64,000 nt of DNA from Pelagihabitans sp947500445 (GTDB lineage Bacteria > Bacteroidota > Bacteroidia > Flavobacteriales > Flavobacteriaceae): assembly GCF_050589625.1 (NCBI RefSeq), contig NZ_JBNGOP010000014.1, positions 62,001-126,000 of the forward strand. Direction: 5' to 3'. The translations under genes were made by a program, and so were the position numbers. The stretch's first letter is position 1. Each line of letters opens with the position of its first letter. The notes below the pieces were generated by a model. It was given only the letters and a program-made list of their open reading frames with translations. It searched no databases and had not been told where the DNA came from. Of this stretch, positions 1 to 7,943 are shown piece by piece.

Positions 1-68
1 ATTTAACGCCCTATTAACAGCAAAGGCCCAATGCCTTGCTTACTTTTACCTTGCGTAGCGCTAGTTTT

Positions 69-1451
69 ATGATAAAAAAATTACTATATCCCCTCGTTTT
101 AGTAGTAATAGGTTGCGGTGAAGGAGTATTGAATACCCCTAAGGTACATTTTGCAGGAGAAATCGTCAATCCGACCAGTAAACATGTGGTATTACTAAAA
201 GGAGACCGGGTCATCGACTCTGCTCAACTTGATGCCACCAACCGCTTTGCCTTCAACTTTGACTCGTTGCCCACGGGGCTATATCACTTCAACCATTCGC
301 CCGAACTGCAGTACATTTATTTGGAGCCCGGCGATAGCATTACAATTCGATTGAACACCATTGATTTTGACGAATCTTTGGCATTTTCCGGGAAAGGTAG
401 CGAGATCAGCAGCTTTCTGTTAGAAGTGTTTTTGGCCAAAGAAGCCGAAGCTCCTTTGATCAACGCATATTATACCCTGGAGGCGGGAGCCTTTTCACTC
501 AAAATCGATTCCCTTAAAAAGTCGAAGATGGACATGCTTGGGGACTTGAAAAGTGATGGTGAAGTATCCGGGGAAGAAGAAGCCATTGCATTGGCCAGCA
601 TTTCGTACACCTACAATACGTTTATGGAGAAGTATCCTTTCAAACATAAACAGTTGGCCCATCAGGGCGTAATGGAAAGCTTGCCAAAAGGGTTTTATAG
701 TTATCGCAAATCGCTTGATTACGGTGATGAAAAGCTGGTGTACCTGCGTCCCTATTACAATTTCATGCAACATCACATTCAAAACCGGGCCTATATGGAT
801 TGTTCCGAAAAATGTGCCGTGAACGAAGCTATTGTGAGGGACCAACTGCACTTTAACCAGCACAAAATGCGAATGATCGACAGTTTGGTCACCGCTAAGG
901 AGCTAAAGGACAACCTTTACCGTTATGTTGCTTTCGATTATCTTTTGAAGGTACACGACACGGAGGAAAACAATCGAAAATTTATCGAGGAGTTTCACGA
1001 ACTGTCACAGAACAATAAGCATCTGGAGGAAATTGACAATCTGTACCACGGTATTGAAAACATTCAACCCAATAAGTTCATACCCGAGCTTTATGTATCG
1101 AGCATGGATGGTGACACCATTTCACTTCGTGAAATTTCCGAAAAGGGGAAAACCGTTTTTTATTTTTGGTCCGGTTCGGAAAAAAGACATTTTAACAATA
1201 TTAAGGCCAGGATAACAAAATTGAGCGAAGAACACCCTCGCTTACGATACGTTGGAATCAATATGAAAACCAATGAGCCAACTTGGAAGGCCATGGTAGA
1301 ACGATCGGGCCTAGATAAAAGCTTACAGTTTAGGGCCGATGATTTTGAAGAGCTTACGAAATCATTGATTATTTATCCGCCCAATAAATGCGTTATTACC
1401 GAGGACGCAAAAATTGTCGATGCTTTTGCGAACATCTATTCCGAATTTTAG
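69..1451 (+). CDS. Thioredoxin-like (TlpA-family-like) lipoprotein without the redox cysteines
   Basis: A 460-residue exported lipoprotein. The start at 69 is preferred over an in-frame codon at 36 because it gives a clean lipoprotein signal (MIKKLLYPLVLVVIGC, Cys16). The N-terminal part resembles the beta-rich domain (DUF4369-like) found before thioredoxin folds in Bacteroidota. The last ~125 residues look like a thioredoxin/AhpC fold with the segment KTVFYFWSGSEKRH, where active members have WCxxC. The redox cysteines are therefore absent and a disulfide reductase role is unlikely; a binding or structural role is an inference. It is followed by a strong bidirectional terminator and appears monocistronic. 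Confidence 0.75.
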   Translation: MIKKLLYPLVLVVIGCGEGVLNTPKVHFAGEIVNPTSKHVVLLKGDRVIDSAQLDATNRFAFNFDSLPTGLYHFNHSPELQYIYLEPGDSITIRLNTIDFDESLAFSGKGSEISSFLLEVFLAKEAEAPLINAYYTLEAGAFSLKIDSLKKSKMDMLGDLKSDGEVSGEEEAIALASISYTYNTFMEKYPFKHKQLAHQGVMESLPKGFYSYRKSLDYGDEKLVYLRPYYNFMQHHIQNRAYMDCSEKCAVNEAIVRDQLHFNQHKMRMIDSLVTAKELKDNLYRYVAFDYLLKVHDTEENNRKFIEEFHELSQNNKHLEEIDNLYHGIENIQPNKFIPELYVSSMDGDTISLREISEKGKTVFYFWSGSEKRHFNNIKARITKLSEEHPRLRYVGINMKTNEPTWKAMVERSGLDKSLQFRADDFEELTKSLIIYPPNKCVITEDAKIVDAFANIYSEF

Positions 1452-1548
1452 ACCCCATACCGAACAACATACGTACGCGTCAAGAACAACGAAACAGTCT
1501 TACGGTAACAATAGTAAAGAAAATCGTTTATAGCAATACCAGCATAAA

Positions 1549-1577
1549 AAAAGACCGCTACGGGCGGTCTTTTCTTT
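1549..1577. terminator. Bidirectional intrinsic terminator
   Basis: A perfect 10-bp stem (AAAAGACCGC / GCGGTCTTTT) with a 5-nt loop is followed by T-rich sequence on both strands. It lies between the converging lipoprotein and transaldolase genes and probably ends both transcripts. Confidence 0.85.
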
Positions 1578-1601
1578 TATTTTGAGCGAAAAACGTCGCC
1601 T

Positions 1602-2255
1602 TTAATTATCCTTTTTATAGTCGGCCAAAAACTTCTCAAGACCAATGTCGGTCAACGGGTGCTTTAACAGACCTTCTATTGCGGACAGTGGCCCTGTCAT
1701 GACATCGGCGCCCAACTTGGCACAATCGATAACATGCATGGTATGCCGTACGGAAGCCGCCAATATTTCGGTGGCAAAAGCATAATTGTCATAAATCATT
1801 CTAATCTCCGCGATAAGGTTGAGCCCATCCGTAGAAATGTCGTCCAATCGCCCGATAAACGGAGAAACGTAAGTTGCTCCCGCCTTTGCCGCCAATAGCG
1901 CCTGACCCGCAGAAAAAACCAAGGTACAATTGGTACGTATACCCTTGTCGGAGAAATATTTTAATGCCTTTACACCATCTTTGATCATCGGCACTTTCAC
2001 TACGATCTGGTCGTGCAGTTCGGCAAGCTCCTCCCCTTCCTTGACCATGGCTTCAAAATCTGTGGCGATTACTTCCGCAGATACATCACCTTCTACAATG
2101 TTACAGATATCAACATAATGTTTTAGGATGTTGTTACGTCCGCCAATACCTTCTTTGGCCATTAACGATGGGTTTGTGGTCACACCGTCCAAAACACCCA
2201 ATGCCTGGGCTTCGCGGATTTGATCTAAATTTGCCGTGTCTATAAAAAATTTCAT
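1602..2255 (-). CDS. fsa: Transaldolase / fructose-6-phosphate aldolase-like (TalC/FSA type)
   Basis: A 217-residue cytoplasmic aldolase of the short class I family, the usual length for FSA/TalC proteins. It begins MKFFIDTANLDQIREA and carries the family signature DGVTTNPSL near residues 23-31. The predicted Schiff-base lysine is in VVKVP (Lys87). Short transaldolases of this type usually move dihydroxyacetone units in the non-oxidative pentose phosphate pathway; sequence alone does not separate true transaldolase from fructose-6-phosphate aldolase. A perfect TAnnTTTG box (2337-2344) lies about 80 bp upstream, overlapping the end of the next gene, so it probably has its own promoter. Confidence 0.9.
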   Translation of the reverse strand: MKFFIDTANLDQIREAQALGVLDGVTTNPSLMAKEGIGGRNNILKHYVDICNIVEGDVSAEVIATDFEAMVKEGEELAELHDQIVVKVPMIKDGVKALKYFSDKGIRTNCTLVFSAGQALLAAKAGATYVSPFIGRLDDISTDGLNLIAEIRMIYDNYAFATEILAASVRHTMHVIDCAKLGADVMTGPLSAIEGLLKHPLTDIGLEKFLADYKKDN

Positions 2256-2336
2256 TTCCTTCCTAATTTATGTTGATATTGATTTTGTCCTCAAATAGCA
2301 TCCGACAACCACCGGACGATCGTTCTAAAGATTTGG

Positions 2337-2344
2337 CAAAATTA
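2337..2344 (-). promoter_or_regulatory. -7 promoter element TAATTTTG for the transaldolase gene
   Basis: A perfect match to the Bacteroidota -7 consensus TAnnTTTG on the minus strand. It overlaps the stop codon of the upstream SDR gene and would give a leader of roughly 75 nt. No clear -33 TTG at the usual spacing was found. Confidence 0.5.
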
Positions 2345-3148
2345 CAACTTATAATGTTTTAATAACATTTTCTCGAACACTTTCTGGGGCAACAACCGCT
2401 TTAGGGAAACCGAAGTTTTCTGTAAAAATGCTCCCACCTTGTAATGAATTTTTGGGGAAGGGTGCGCAATAATCTTGAGGATCGATTTTGCAACCTCTAT
2501 CGGATCTCCACCTTGGTCGACATCATCGTTCAGTGCGTTCAAAGTATCCGCGTAGGTCGTGTAAGGCGAATCTTTTGAAGCGGCGGTGTGAAAACGGCCG
2601 GCGGCGATATTGGTGGCATAATCGCCGGGAGCCAAGTTCGCAACGGTAATTCCGAACGATCGCACCTCCATACGTAAGGCTTCCGAAACAAGTTCGAGGG
2701 CACCTTTGGAGGCGGAATAGATCCCGCGGTAGGGCAACCCCATATACCCTGCGATGGAAGTAATGTTGATGATCAAACCGTTCTTTTGTTTTCTCATTTG
2801 CGGCAGTACCGCTTTTGTCATCCGCAATGGGCCGTGAAAATTAATGTCGAAAGCGTTCATAATGGCATTTTCCGGTGTTTCTTCTAAAGGTCCGGTAATC
2901 CCGACGCCGGCATTATTGATCAACACGTCAACCCGCCCCTCCTTTTCCAACAAACGGTGTATGGCCGTTTGTATGCTTTTTGGCTCACGCACATCCAACT
3001 CTAATAAGGGAAAATCATTAAAATCCGGATGGGCCGAAATACTCCTGGTAGTACCGTATACCCGGTATCCCTTTTGTTTGAGATAGCTACCGATCGCTTT
3101 ACCGATTCCGCTCGAACCACCTGTAATCAATACAACTTTGTCGCTCAT
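2342..3148 (-). CDS. Short-chain dehydrogenase/reductase family oxidoreductase
   Basis: A 268-residue classical SDR. The NAD(P)-binding motif GGSSGIGKAIG is at residues 10-20, NNAG at 78-81, the catalytic Ser near 131 and the YSASK motif with Tyr144 and Lys148. The Arg after the first strand (TTRS) suggests NADP(H) preference. The C-terminal tail is long and basic. The substrate cannot be told from sequence. The gene stands alone, with a promoter whose -7 box is flanked by a palindrome (3176-3201). Confidence 0.88.
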   Translation of the reverse strand: MSDKVVLITGGSSGIGKAIGSYLKQKGYRVYGTTRSISAHPDFNDFPLLELDVREPKSIQTAIHRLLEKEGRVDVLINNAGVGITGPLEETPENAIMNAFDINFHGPLRMTKAVLPQMRKQKNGLIINITSIAGYMGLPYRGIYSASKGALELVSEALRMEVRSFGITVANLAPGDYATNIAAGRFHTAASKDSPYTTYADTLNALNDDVDQGGDPIEVAKSILKIIAHPSPKIHYKVGAFLQKTSVSLKRLLPQKVFEKMLLKHYKL

Positions 3149-3175
3149 ATGTTTGTAAAATAAGAATAAAACCTA

Positions 3176-3201
3176 ATACCATTTCAAAGTTAAAATGGTA
3201 T
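3176..3201 (-). promoter_or_regulatory. Palindrome framing the SDR gene -7 box
   Basis: Nine-base arms ATACCATTT and AAATGGTAT flank exactly eight bases, which on the minus strand read TAACTTTG, a perfect TAnnTTTG box (3185-3192). The site lies about 30 bp upstream of the SDR start. An operator covering the promoter is an inference; it could also be a remnant of the repeat at 3489-3649, whose ends carry the same ATACCATTT. Confidence 0.5.
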
Positions 3202-3249
3202 AAGCACCGAAGAGGGCTACCCAAAATTTCACTTTAGGGCACAAAAAAA

Positions 3250-3343
3250 GGCAAGCTACCTACATCGCACCGCTACAACCATATACCCTTGCTGCGTTCC
3301 CGCCCTGGGGGATTCTACAGGAGCTGGTCGTGTAGGACTTGCC
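3250..3343 (-). ncRNA. ffs: Signal recognition particle RNA (small bacterial 4.5S type)
   Basis: On the minus strand the ends pair (GGCAAG...CTTGCC). The middle contains the conserved SRP helix 8 region read as CCCAGGGCGGGAACGCAGCA followed by AGGGT, the Ffh-binding tetraloop and asymmetric-loop sequences of bacterial SRP RNA. The length of ~94 nt fits the short form. A T-run follows the 3' end (A7 on the plus strand at 3243-3249), and a perfect TATATTTG promoter box lies 5 nt upstream of the 5' end. It partners Ffh in co-translational membrane targeting. Confidence 0.93.
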
Positions 3344-3348
3344 AAGTG

Positions 3349-3356
3349 CAAATATA
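3349..3356 (-). promoter_or_regulatory. -7 promoter element TATATTTG of the SRP RNA gene
   Basis: A perfect TAnnTTTG match whose 3' end is 5 nt before the first base of the predicted SRP RNA. This agrees with the usual start-site distance in Bacteroidota and supports the RNA 5' end. Confidence 0.7.
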
Positions 3357-3488
3357 CGATCTTTTAAATGCTATTTTAAAATATTCCACCTAGAATATTC
3401 AATCAAAATGTCAATTTTATGATTCTACCCAATCGAATAGCCCCGGTCTGCGCTCGTGCCATATCGAAAAAACAAAAGGAGTTACGTT

Positions 3489-3649
3489 ATACCATTTCTG
3501 TTCTTAAATTACTTAAATAAAAACCAGGGGTTTTTTGGGTAGGCGAAAAAGAAAATCCAAGCATAGCAATAGCTATGGTTAGCTTTTATTTTGAAGCATA
3601 CACGGAAAAGAACAATTTTTAATGGGTAATTTAAGAACAGAAATGGTAT
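3489..3649. repeat. 161-bp element bounded by 24-bp perfect inverted repeats
   Basis: The left arm 3489-3512 (starting ATACCATTTCTG) is the exact reverse complement of the right arm 3626-3649 (ending CAGAAATGGTAT). The 113-bp interior contains a smaller hairpin, CATAGC-AATA-GCTATG, at 3562-3577. There is no open reading frame. The structure resembles a MITE or other palindromic intergenic repeat; no target-site duplication was evident next to the arms. A partial match to the arm occurs at about 59090. Confidence 0.7.
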
Positions 3650-3676
3650 TGCATATAAAAGTTTAACGGGTATTGG

Positions 3677-3684
3677 TATCTTTG
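3677..3684 (+). promoter_or_regulatory. -7 promoter element TATCTTTG for the QC cluster
   Basis: A perfect TAnnTTTG box 87 bp upstream of the glutaminyl cyclotransferase start, giving a leader of about 80 nt that contains a small hairpin. Confidence 0.55.
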
Positions 3685-3770
3685 AGGACGCGACCGTTTT
3701 CTGGAAAAACGGTAACAGTCAAGGACCCGATTCTTGGTTAATATCAATATTTTATTTTTTAAACGTTGTA

Positions 3771-4838
3771 ATGAAACTACTTAATCATTGTAGAAAACAC
3801 TCCTTTTTATTTATCGTTCCGGCGATAGTATTGTTGTCCGGGTGTGGGGATATGAACCGAAAAAAGACGGAACTTTTCAAGTTAAAACTTGAGGGCAAAA
3901 CATTCAAACAGGACGATCGTGTGGCCGTCGCTATCGGCAATACCGAAAACAAGGAAATTAAAAGCATCATTTATACCATAGACGGGCAAACACTCCCGGT
4001 AACCGATGGGAAAATCTATTTGGCCATCAAAAAATTAGGCGAAAAAACGCTAAACGCTACCATAACCTATGATGAAGGCAAGGCAACGGTATCCAAAAAC
4101 ATTCGGGTACTCGCACCCAGGCCGCCAGAGGTGTATACTTACGAAATTGTAGCGGAGTACCCGCATGATGACCGTGCCTATACCCAAGGACTGGAGTTCC
4201 ATAACGACACCTTGTACGAGAGCACGGGTAAAAAAGACCGCTCCTCTTTACGAAAAGTGGATTACAAAAGTGGTGAAGTACTTCAGAAAGTCGCCATGGA
4301 CGGTACTGTTTTTGGAGAGGGCATAACCATACTGAACGAAAAAATTTTTATGCTTACCTGGCAGAGTAATAAGGGATTCATATACGATTTAACCACCCTG
4401 GAAAAACTCGATAATTTTCAATATGGCGAAAGCAAACAGGGATGGGGGTTTGCCAATGACGGGAAACGCCTGATCAAAAGCGACGGTACCGAAAAAATTT
4501 GGTTTTTAAATCCGGAAACCTTGGTAGAGGAAGATTTTATACAAATCGTTACCAACAAGTCCATTTTCAATAGGGCCAATGAATTGGAGTATGTAAACGG
4601 CAAAATATACGCTAACGTTTACCAGCGCCCGGGCATTATGATCATTGATCCGACCAGCGGGGCTATAGAAGGTGCCGTAAATTTTGGGGGATTGGACAAA
4701 AAGGTAACCAAATCGGATACTTGGAACGAATCGGAAAATGTGTTGAACGGAATAGCATACCATCCCGAAAGAAAAACATTCTTTGTCACGGGAAAAGATT
4801 GGGACAAGTTGTTCGAAGTAAACATCATTAAAAAATAA
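3771..4838 (+). CDS. Glutaminyl-peptide cyclotransferase-like lipoprotein (beta-propeller type)
   Basis: A 355-residue lipoprotein with lipobox LSGC (Cys25). Residues ~30-120 form a beta-sandwich-like region. From about residue 125 the sequence matches the plant/bacterial-type glutaminyl cyclotransferase propeller: YPHDDRAYTQGLEFHNDTLYE, repeated blades, and a C-terminal LNGIAYHPERKTFFVTGKDW motif. The family converts N-terminal glutamine of peptides to pyroglutamate in the periplasm. It starts a cluster with a thioesterase gene 2 bp downstream and a beta-helix lipoprotein. Confidence 0.88.
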   Translation: MKLLNHCRKHSFLFIVPAIVLLSGCGDMNRKKTELFKLKLEGKTFKQDDRVAVAIGNTENKEIKSIIYTIDGQTLPVTDGKIYLAIKKLGEKTLNATITYDEGKATVSKNIRVLAPRPPEVYTYEIVAEYPHDDRAYTQGLEFHNDTLYESTGKKDRSSLRKVDYKSGEVLQKVAMDGTVFGEGITILNEKIFMLTWQSNKGFIYDLTTLEKLDNFQYGESKQGWGFANDGKRLIKSDGTEKIWFLNPETLVEEDFIQIVTNKSIFNRANELEYVNGKIYANVYQRPGIMIIDPTSGAIEGAVNFGGLDKKVTKSDTWNESENVLNGIAYHPERKTFFVTGKDWDKLFEVNIIKK

Positions 4839-4840
4839 GG

Positions 4841-5242
4841 ATGCCGACTTTTGAAAAAAGAATTGTAGTCGCGAAAAAGGACTTGGACGAGTTATATCAC
4901 GTAAATAACGTGCGGTTCGTACAGTGGATACAGGATATTTCAAAAGCACATTGGGAGTTGCTGGTCGGGGACGAAATGCGTAAAAACATGGTATGGGTAG
5001 TTACCCACCACGACATCTCCTATAAAGGTGCCGCAACGGAGGACCAAGAGCTACGGATAAAAACCTATATTTCAGAAAGCAAAGGAGCGCAATCGATGCG
5101 GATCGTCGAATTTTATTGAACTCGAACGGGCACGCTTTTGGTGCGTGCAAAAAGCCAATGGTGTTTGCTGGGAGCAACCAATTTTAAGCCCATTCGAATA
5201 CCAAAGGCCATTTTGTCCATATTTCATGAACAAGAAACATAA
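4841..5242 (+). pseudogene. Acyl-CoA thioesterase (4HBT family) interrupted by an in-frame TGA
   Basis: The first 92 codons encode a hot-dog-fold thioesterase (VNNVRFVQWIQDISKAHWE and the THHDISYKGAA strand) and end at TGA 5117-5119. Reading on in the same frame gives TRTGTLLVRAKSQWCLLGAT and more, up to TAA at 5240-5242. That is the expected last strands of the fold, with no frameshift needed. The full frame of 134 codons fits the family size. Either a nonsense mutation or a base-call error is present; the 92-residue product would lack the last ~40 residues. The next gene begins 7 bp later. Confidence 0.75.
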
Positions 5243-5249
5243 ACAGTAA

Positions 5250-6839
5250 GTGAAAAAGAATATATTTTACCTTTTACGATCCGGTTCCCATAGTTTTCTC
5301 CAGGGGATTGGAATGTTGTTGCTTCTGGTGATGATCAGTTTTTGGAGCTCCTGTAGAAAAGATTTCGAATATGTGCAGAGTAACGGAAGGTTGGGCTTTT
5401 CAACGGATACCGTATTTTTGGATACCGTGTTCAACAACATCGGCAGCAGTACCTATAGTCTAAAGGTATATAATCGATCGGATGATGATATTGAAATCCC
5501 TAACATTCGATTGGCACAAGGTTCCGAAAGCGGATACCGGCTCAACGTAGACGGTGCTGCCGGAAAAGAATTCCAAAATATCCCCTTGCTTGCCAAGGAC
5601 AGTCTTTTCATTTTTATAGAAACGACCTTTGCTATTTCCCAGAACGATGCCCTTACGTTTTTGTATACCGATGACCTTATATTCGATACCGGACCAAACG
5701 AGCAGACGGTATCCCTGGTCACACTCGTGCAAGATGCCGTTTTTATTTTTCCCCGGACCAATGCGGACGGTACCAAGGAAAGCATTCTGTTAGGGCTTGA
5801 TGCGGAAGGCAACCAACTACGGGTCGAGGGTGTTGAACTGGCGGCGGACCAACTGAACTTCACTAATGAAAAGCCCTATGTTATTTACGGTTATGCGGCA
5901 GTACCCGAAAATGAGACCCTGGAAATAGACGCGGGTGCACGGGTACACTTTCATCAAAACTCCGGTCTTTGGGTCCAGAATGGGGCTACCTTAAAGGTCA
6001 ACGGTGCCATAAGTAGCGATACCTTGTTGCTTGAAAATGAGGTCATCTTCGAGGGAGATCGTTTGGAACCGGAACTTGCCGATACTCCGGGCCAATGGGG
6101 AACGGTTTGGATGGCCAATGGCAGTACGGACAACGAAATTGACCATTTGACCATTAAAAATGCGACCGTAGGCCTACTGGTGGAAAGCGGTGCAACGGGA
6201 GACACCCCTGCCCTGACCCTGCGCAACTCCAAGGTGTATAATGCATCCAGCGTTAACCTTTGGGCGAGGAACAGCGCCATTGTTGCCGAAAATATGGTAT
6301 TCGGCAGCGCAGGGAACATATCGGTATACTGTAATTTAGGAGGAAATTACCGCTTTACCCATACCACAATTGCCAACTATTGGTCCAGAGGCTTTCGGGG
6401 CGGCGAAGCCCTTCGGATCGATAATGAAATTGAGCTAGCCTCCGGAGAACGGTTTACCGGGAACTTGGTGAACGCCACTTTTGAAAACAGTATTATTGAT
6501 GGCAGCAGTCTTTTGGAACTTGCTTTGATAGATAACGGACAAAATGATTTCAATTTCCTTTTTGACCATACCTATATTCGATTCGATGACATATCCGGCC
6601 AACTTTCCGGCTTACCGGTCTATGACTTTGAAAATACCGCGCGATACAACAGCGTTTTACTGAATGAAAATATTCCTTACAAGGGTACCGATCAAAATGA
6701 TTTTCGATTATTGGAAAATGCCCCGATCATAGGCATAGGAAGTACCAGTGCCGCCCTTATCGTTCCTTTTGATATTTTGGGAATCGATCGTACCACCGCT
6801 CCGGACCTAGGCGCTTTCCAGTTTGTTCCAATTCCGTAG
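5250..6839 (+). CDS. Right-handed beta-helix lipoprotein
   Basis: A 529-residue surface or periplasmic lipoprotein starting at GTG 5250. The signal region ends near SFWSSCRKD (lipobox-like Cys at about 35). The body has repeated short turns typical of parallel beta-helix proteins (HLTIKNATVGLLVESGAT, LRNSKVYNASSVNLWARNS). The C-terminal PIIGIGS...DLGAFQF resembles the end of right-handed beta-helix proteins in Flavobacteriia. The ligand is unknown. It is the last gene of the cyclotransferase-thioesterase cluster and is spaced tightly behind the thioesterase frame. Confidence 0.78.
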   Translation: MKKNIFYLLRSGSHSFLQGIGMLLLLVMISFWSSCRKDFEYVQSNGRLGFSTDTVFLDTVFNNIGSSTYSLKVYNRSDDDIEIPNIRLAQGSESGYRLNVDGAAGKEFQNIPLLAKDSLFIFIETTFAISQNDALTFLYTDDLIFDTGPNEQTVSLVTLVQDAVFIFPRTNADGTKESILLGLDAEGNQLRVEGVELAADQLNFTNEKPYVIYGYAAVPENETLEIDAGARVHFHQNSGLWVQNGATLKVNGAISSDTLLLENEVIFEGDRLEPELADTPGQWGTVWMANGSTDNEIDHLTIKNATVGLLVESGATGDTPALTLRNSKVYNASSVNLWARNSAIVAENMVFGSAGNISVYCNLGGNYRFTHTTIANYWSRGFRGGEALRIDNEIELASGERFTGNLVNATFENSIIDGSSLLELALIDNGQNDFNFLFDHTYIRFDDISGQLSGLPVYDFENTARYNSVLLNENIPYKGTDQNDFRLLENAPIIGIGSTSAALIVPFDILGIDRTTAPDLGAFQFVPIP

Positions 6840-6940
6840 GGAAGCATCAATAACTCCCGTTTCGAGAATACCAGCTTTATAAATCCTTTTTTGTTAAAAT
6901 CCAAAAAGTGCTAAACGCCCAAATGTTAAAATTTGTTAAA

Positions 6941-6960
6941 TTGACAGATTTTTCTGTCAA
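6941..6960. repeat. Small perfect palindrome TTGACAGA-N4-TCTGTCAA
   Basis: An eight-base stem with a four-T loop, not followed by a T-run, so it is not an obvious terminator. It lies ~60 bp upstream of the motif in front of the LytTR gene and could be an operator or a weak 3' hairpin of the beta-helix lipoprotein mRNA. Confidence 0.4.
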
Positions 6961-6999
6961 AATAGCTTGTTTTCAAGGGGTTAGCAAAAAAAACTATAG

Positions 7000-7049
7000 T
7001 TTTTCTAAGGTTATTCTCTAATCCACTCTCGACCACTATCGCTAATTTG
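7000..7049 (+). promoter_or_regulatory. Promoter with long upstream motif shared with 11155-11205
   Basis: Bases 7000-7023 (core TTTTTCTAAGGTT) match 11155-11178 at 22 of 24 positions. Both are followed, after exactly 17 bases, by GCTAA at the start of a -7-like box. Here the box is TAATTTG, one base shorter than consensus. This looks like an activator or operator site in front of the LytTR regulator gene. Confidence 0.55.
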
Positions 7050-7072
7050 CAGTATCATAATTGGCACCAGAA

Positions 7073-7807
7073 ATGGATTACAAGTATATCATTATCGATT
7101 CGGATGCTACATCAAATCTGCAGCTTATGCACTATTTGGATGAGCACGAAGATTTTGATTTTTTGGGGCTTAGTAAAACTAGTGGAGAAGGATTGAACAA
7201 CATTCTTAAACTGCTTCCCGATCTGGTTTTCGTTAACTTGAACAAATCTGCGGAAGAGTGTTTCCAAATGGTCATGGAACTGCACCAATATGTTAAGGAT
7301 ATGCCACTGGTCATCGGGCTCTCAAAAACCAAGAATCACGCATACCAGGCCATAAAATGTAATTTTTTCGATTATTGGTTGCTTCCCTACAGCGAATTGG
7401 ATATTCGCAAATCCCTTCTAAAACTAAAATTGCGATCACCAAAAGAGGACAAAACGCCCCATACCCTTTGTTTACAGTCCTACCGCGACTATCATTATGT
7501 GGATACCAACGATATCCTTTACCTGCAGGCGGACAACAATGCCACGGATTTTATAATGACCGACGGGTCCAGAATAAATACGTACAAAACCTTAAAGAGC
7601 TTTGAACAACAATTACCAAAAAGTTTCGTTAGGGTACACCAGAGTTATATTCTCAATACCAAACATGTTGCGCGAATCAATTACGGAAAGGCAATATGTA
7701 GTTTAAAAGGGCAAAAATTGCAACTCCCGTTTTCAAAAACCTACAAAGAAAACGTGGATGGCCTCAAAAAAATCCTCTCAAAAAACAGCATTTCCGCTTC
7801 AAATTAG
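7073..7807 (+). CDS. LytTR-type DNA-binding regulator with degenerate receiver domain
   Basis: A 244-residue protein; ATG 7073 is chosen over an upstream TTG at 7061. The N-terminal ~120 residues fold like a response-regulator receiver (IIIDSDA at the acidic pocket). The position of the phosphorylated Asp is Asn (LVFVNLN, about residue 55), so normal phosphorylation is unlikely. The C-terminal ~100 residues are a LytTR domain: DTNDILYLQADNNATDFI, then FVRVHQSYILNTKHV. The gene opens the 7-12 kb signalling locus and shares its promoter motif with the orphan gene at 11237. Confidence 0.85.
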   Translation: MDYKYIIIDSDATSNLQLMHYLDEHEDFDFLGLSKTSGEGLNNILKLLPDLVFVNLNKSAEECFQMVMELHQYVKDMPLVIGLSKTKNHAYQAIKCNFFDYWLLPYSELDIRKSLLKLKLRSPKEDKTPHTLCLQSYRDYHYVDTNDILYLQADNNATDFIMTDGSRINTYKTLKSFEQQLPKSFVRVHQSYILNTKHVARINYGKAICSLKGQKLQLPFSKTYKENVDGLKKILSKNSISASN

Positions 7808-7899
7808 TACAATTCTAATAAAATTAAGAAGAATTCTCTTATAAATGATGAGTTTACCCCGCACACTTTTAATCGTGCTCCTACGAGCTGGTTCTGTTC

Positions 7900-7907
7900 T
7901 ACTTTAG
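7900..7907 (+). promoter_or_regulatory. Possible -7 element TACTTTAG for the 52-aa lipoprotein gene
   Basis: A seven-of-eight match to TAnnTTTG located 37 bp upstream of the ATG. The call rests only on this match and position. Confidence 0.3.
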
Positions 7908-7943
7908 TCATGAAAATAAAACGAACTACTAAAAACTACTATT

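Larger units (their letters stand above)
3344..3770. other. 427-bp intergenic stretch between SRP RNA and the QC gene
   Basis: It holds the SRP RNA promoter (minus strand), the 161-bp inverted-repeat element (3489-3649), a TATCTTTG box at 3677-3684 for the downstream gene, and a leader hairpin at about 3692-3711 (CCGTTTT / AAAACGG). A 33-codon ORF from 3420 runs into the left arm of the repeat and is not supported as a gene. Confidence 0.7.
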
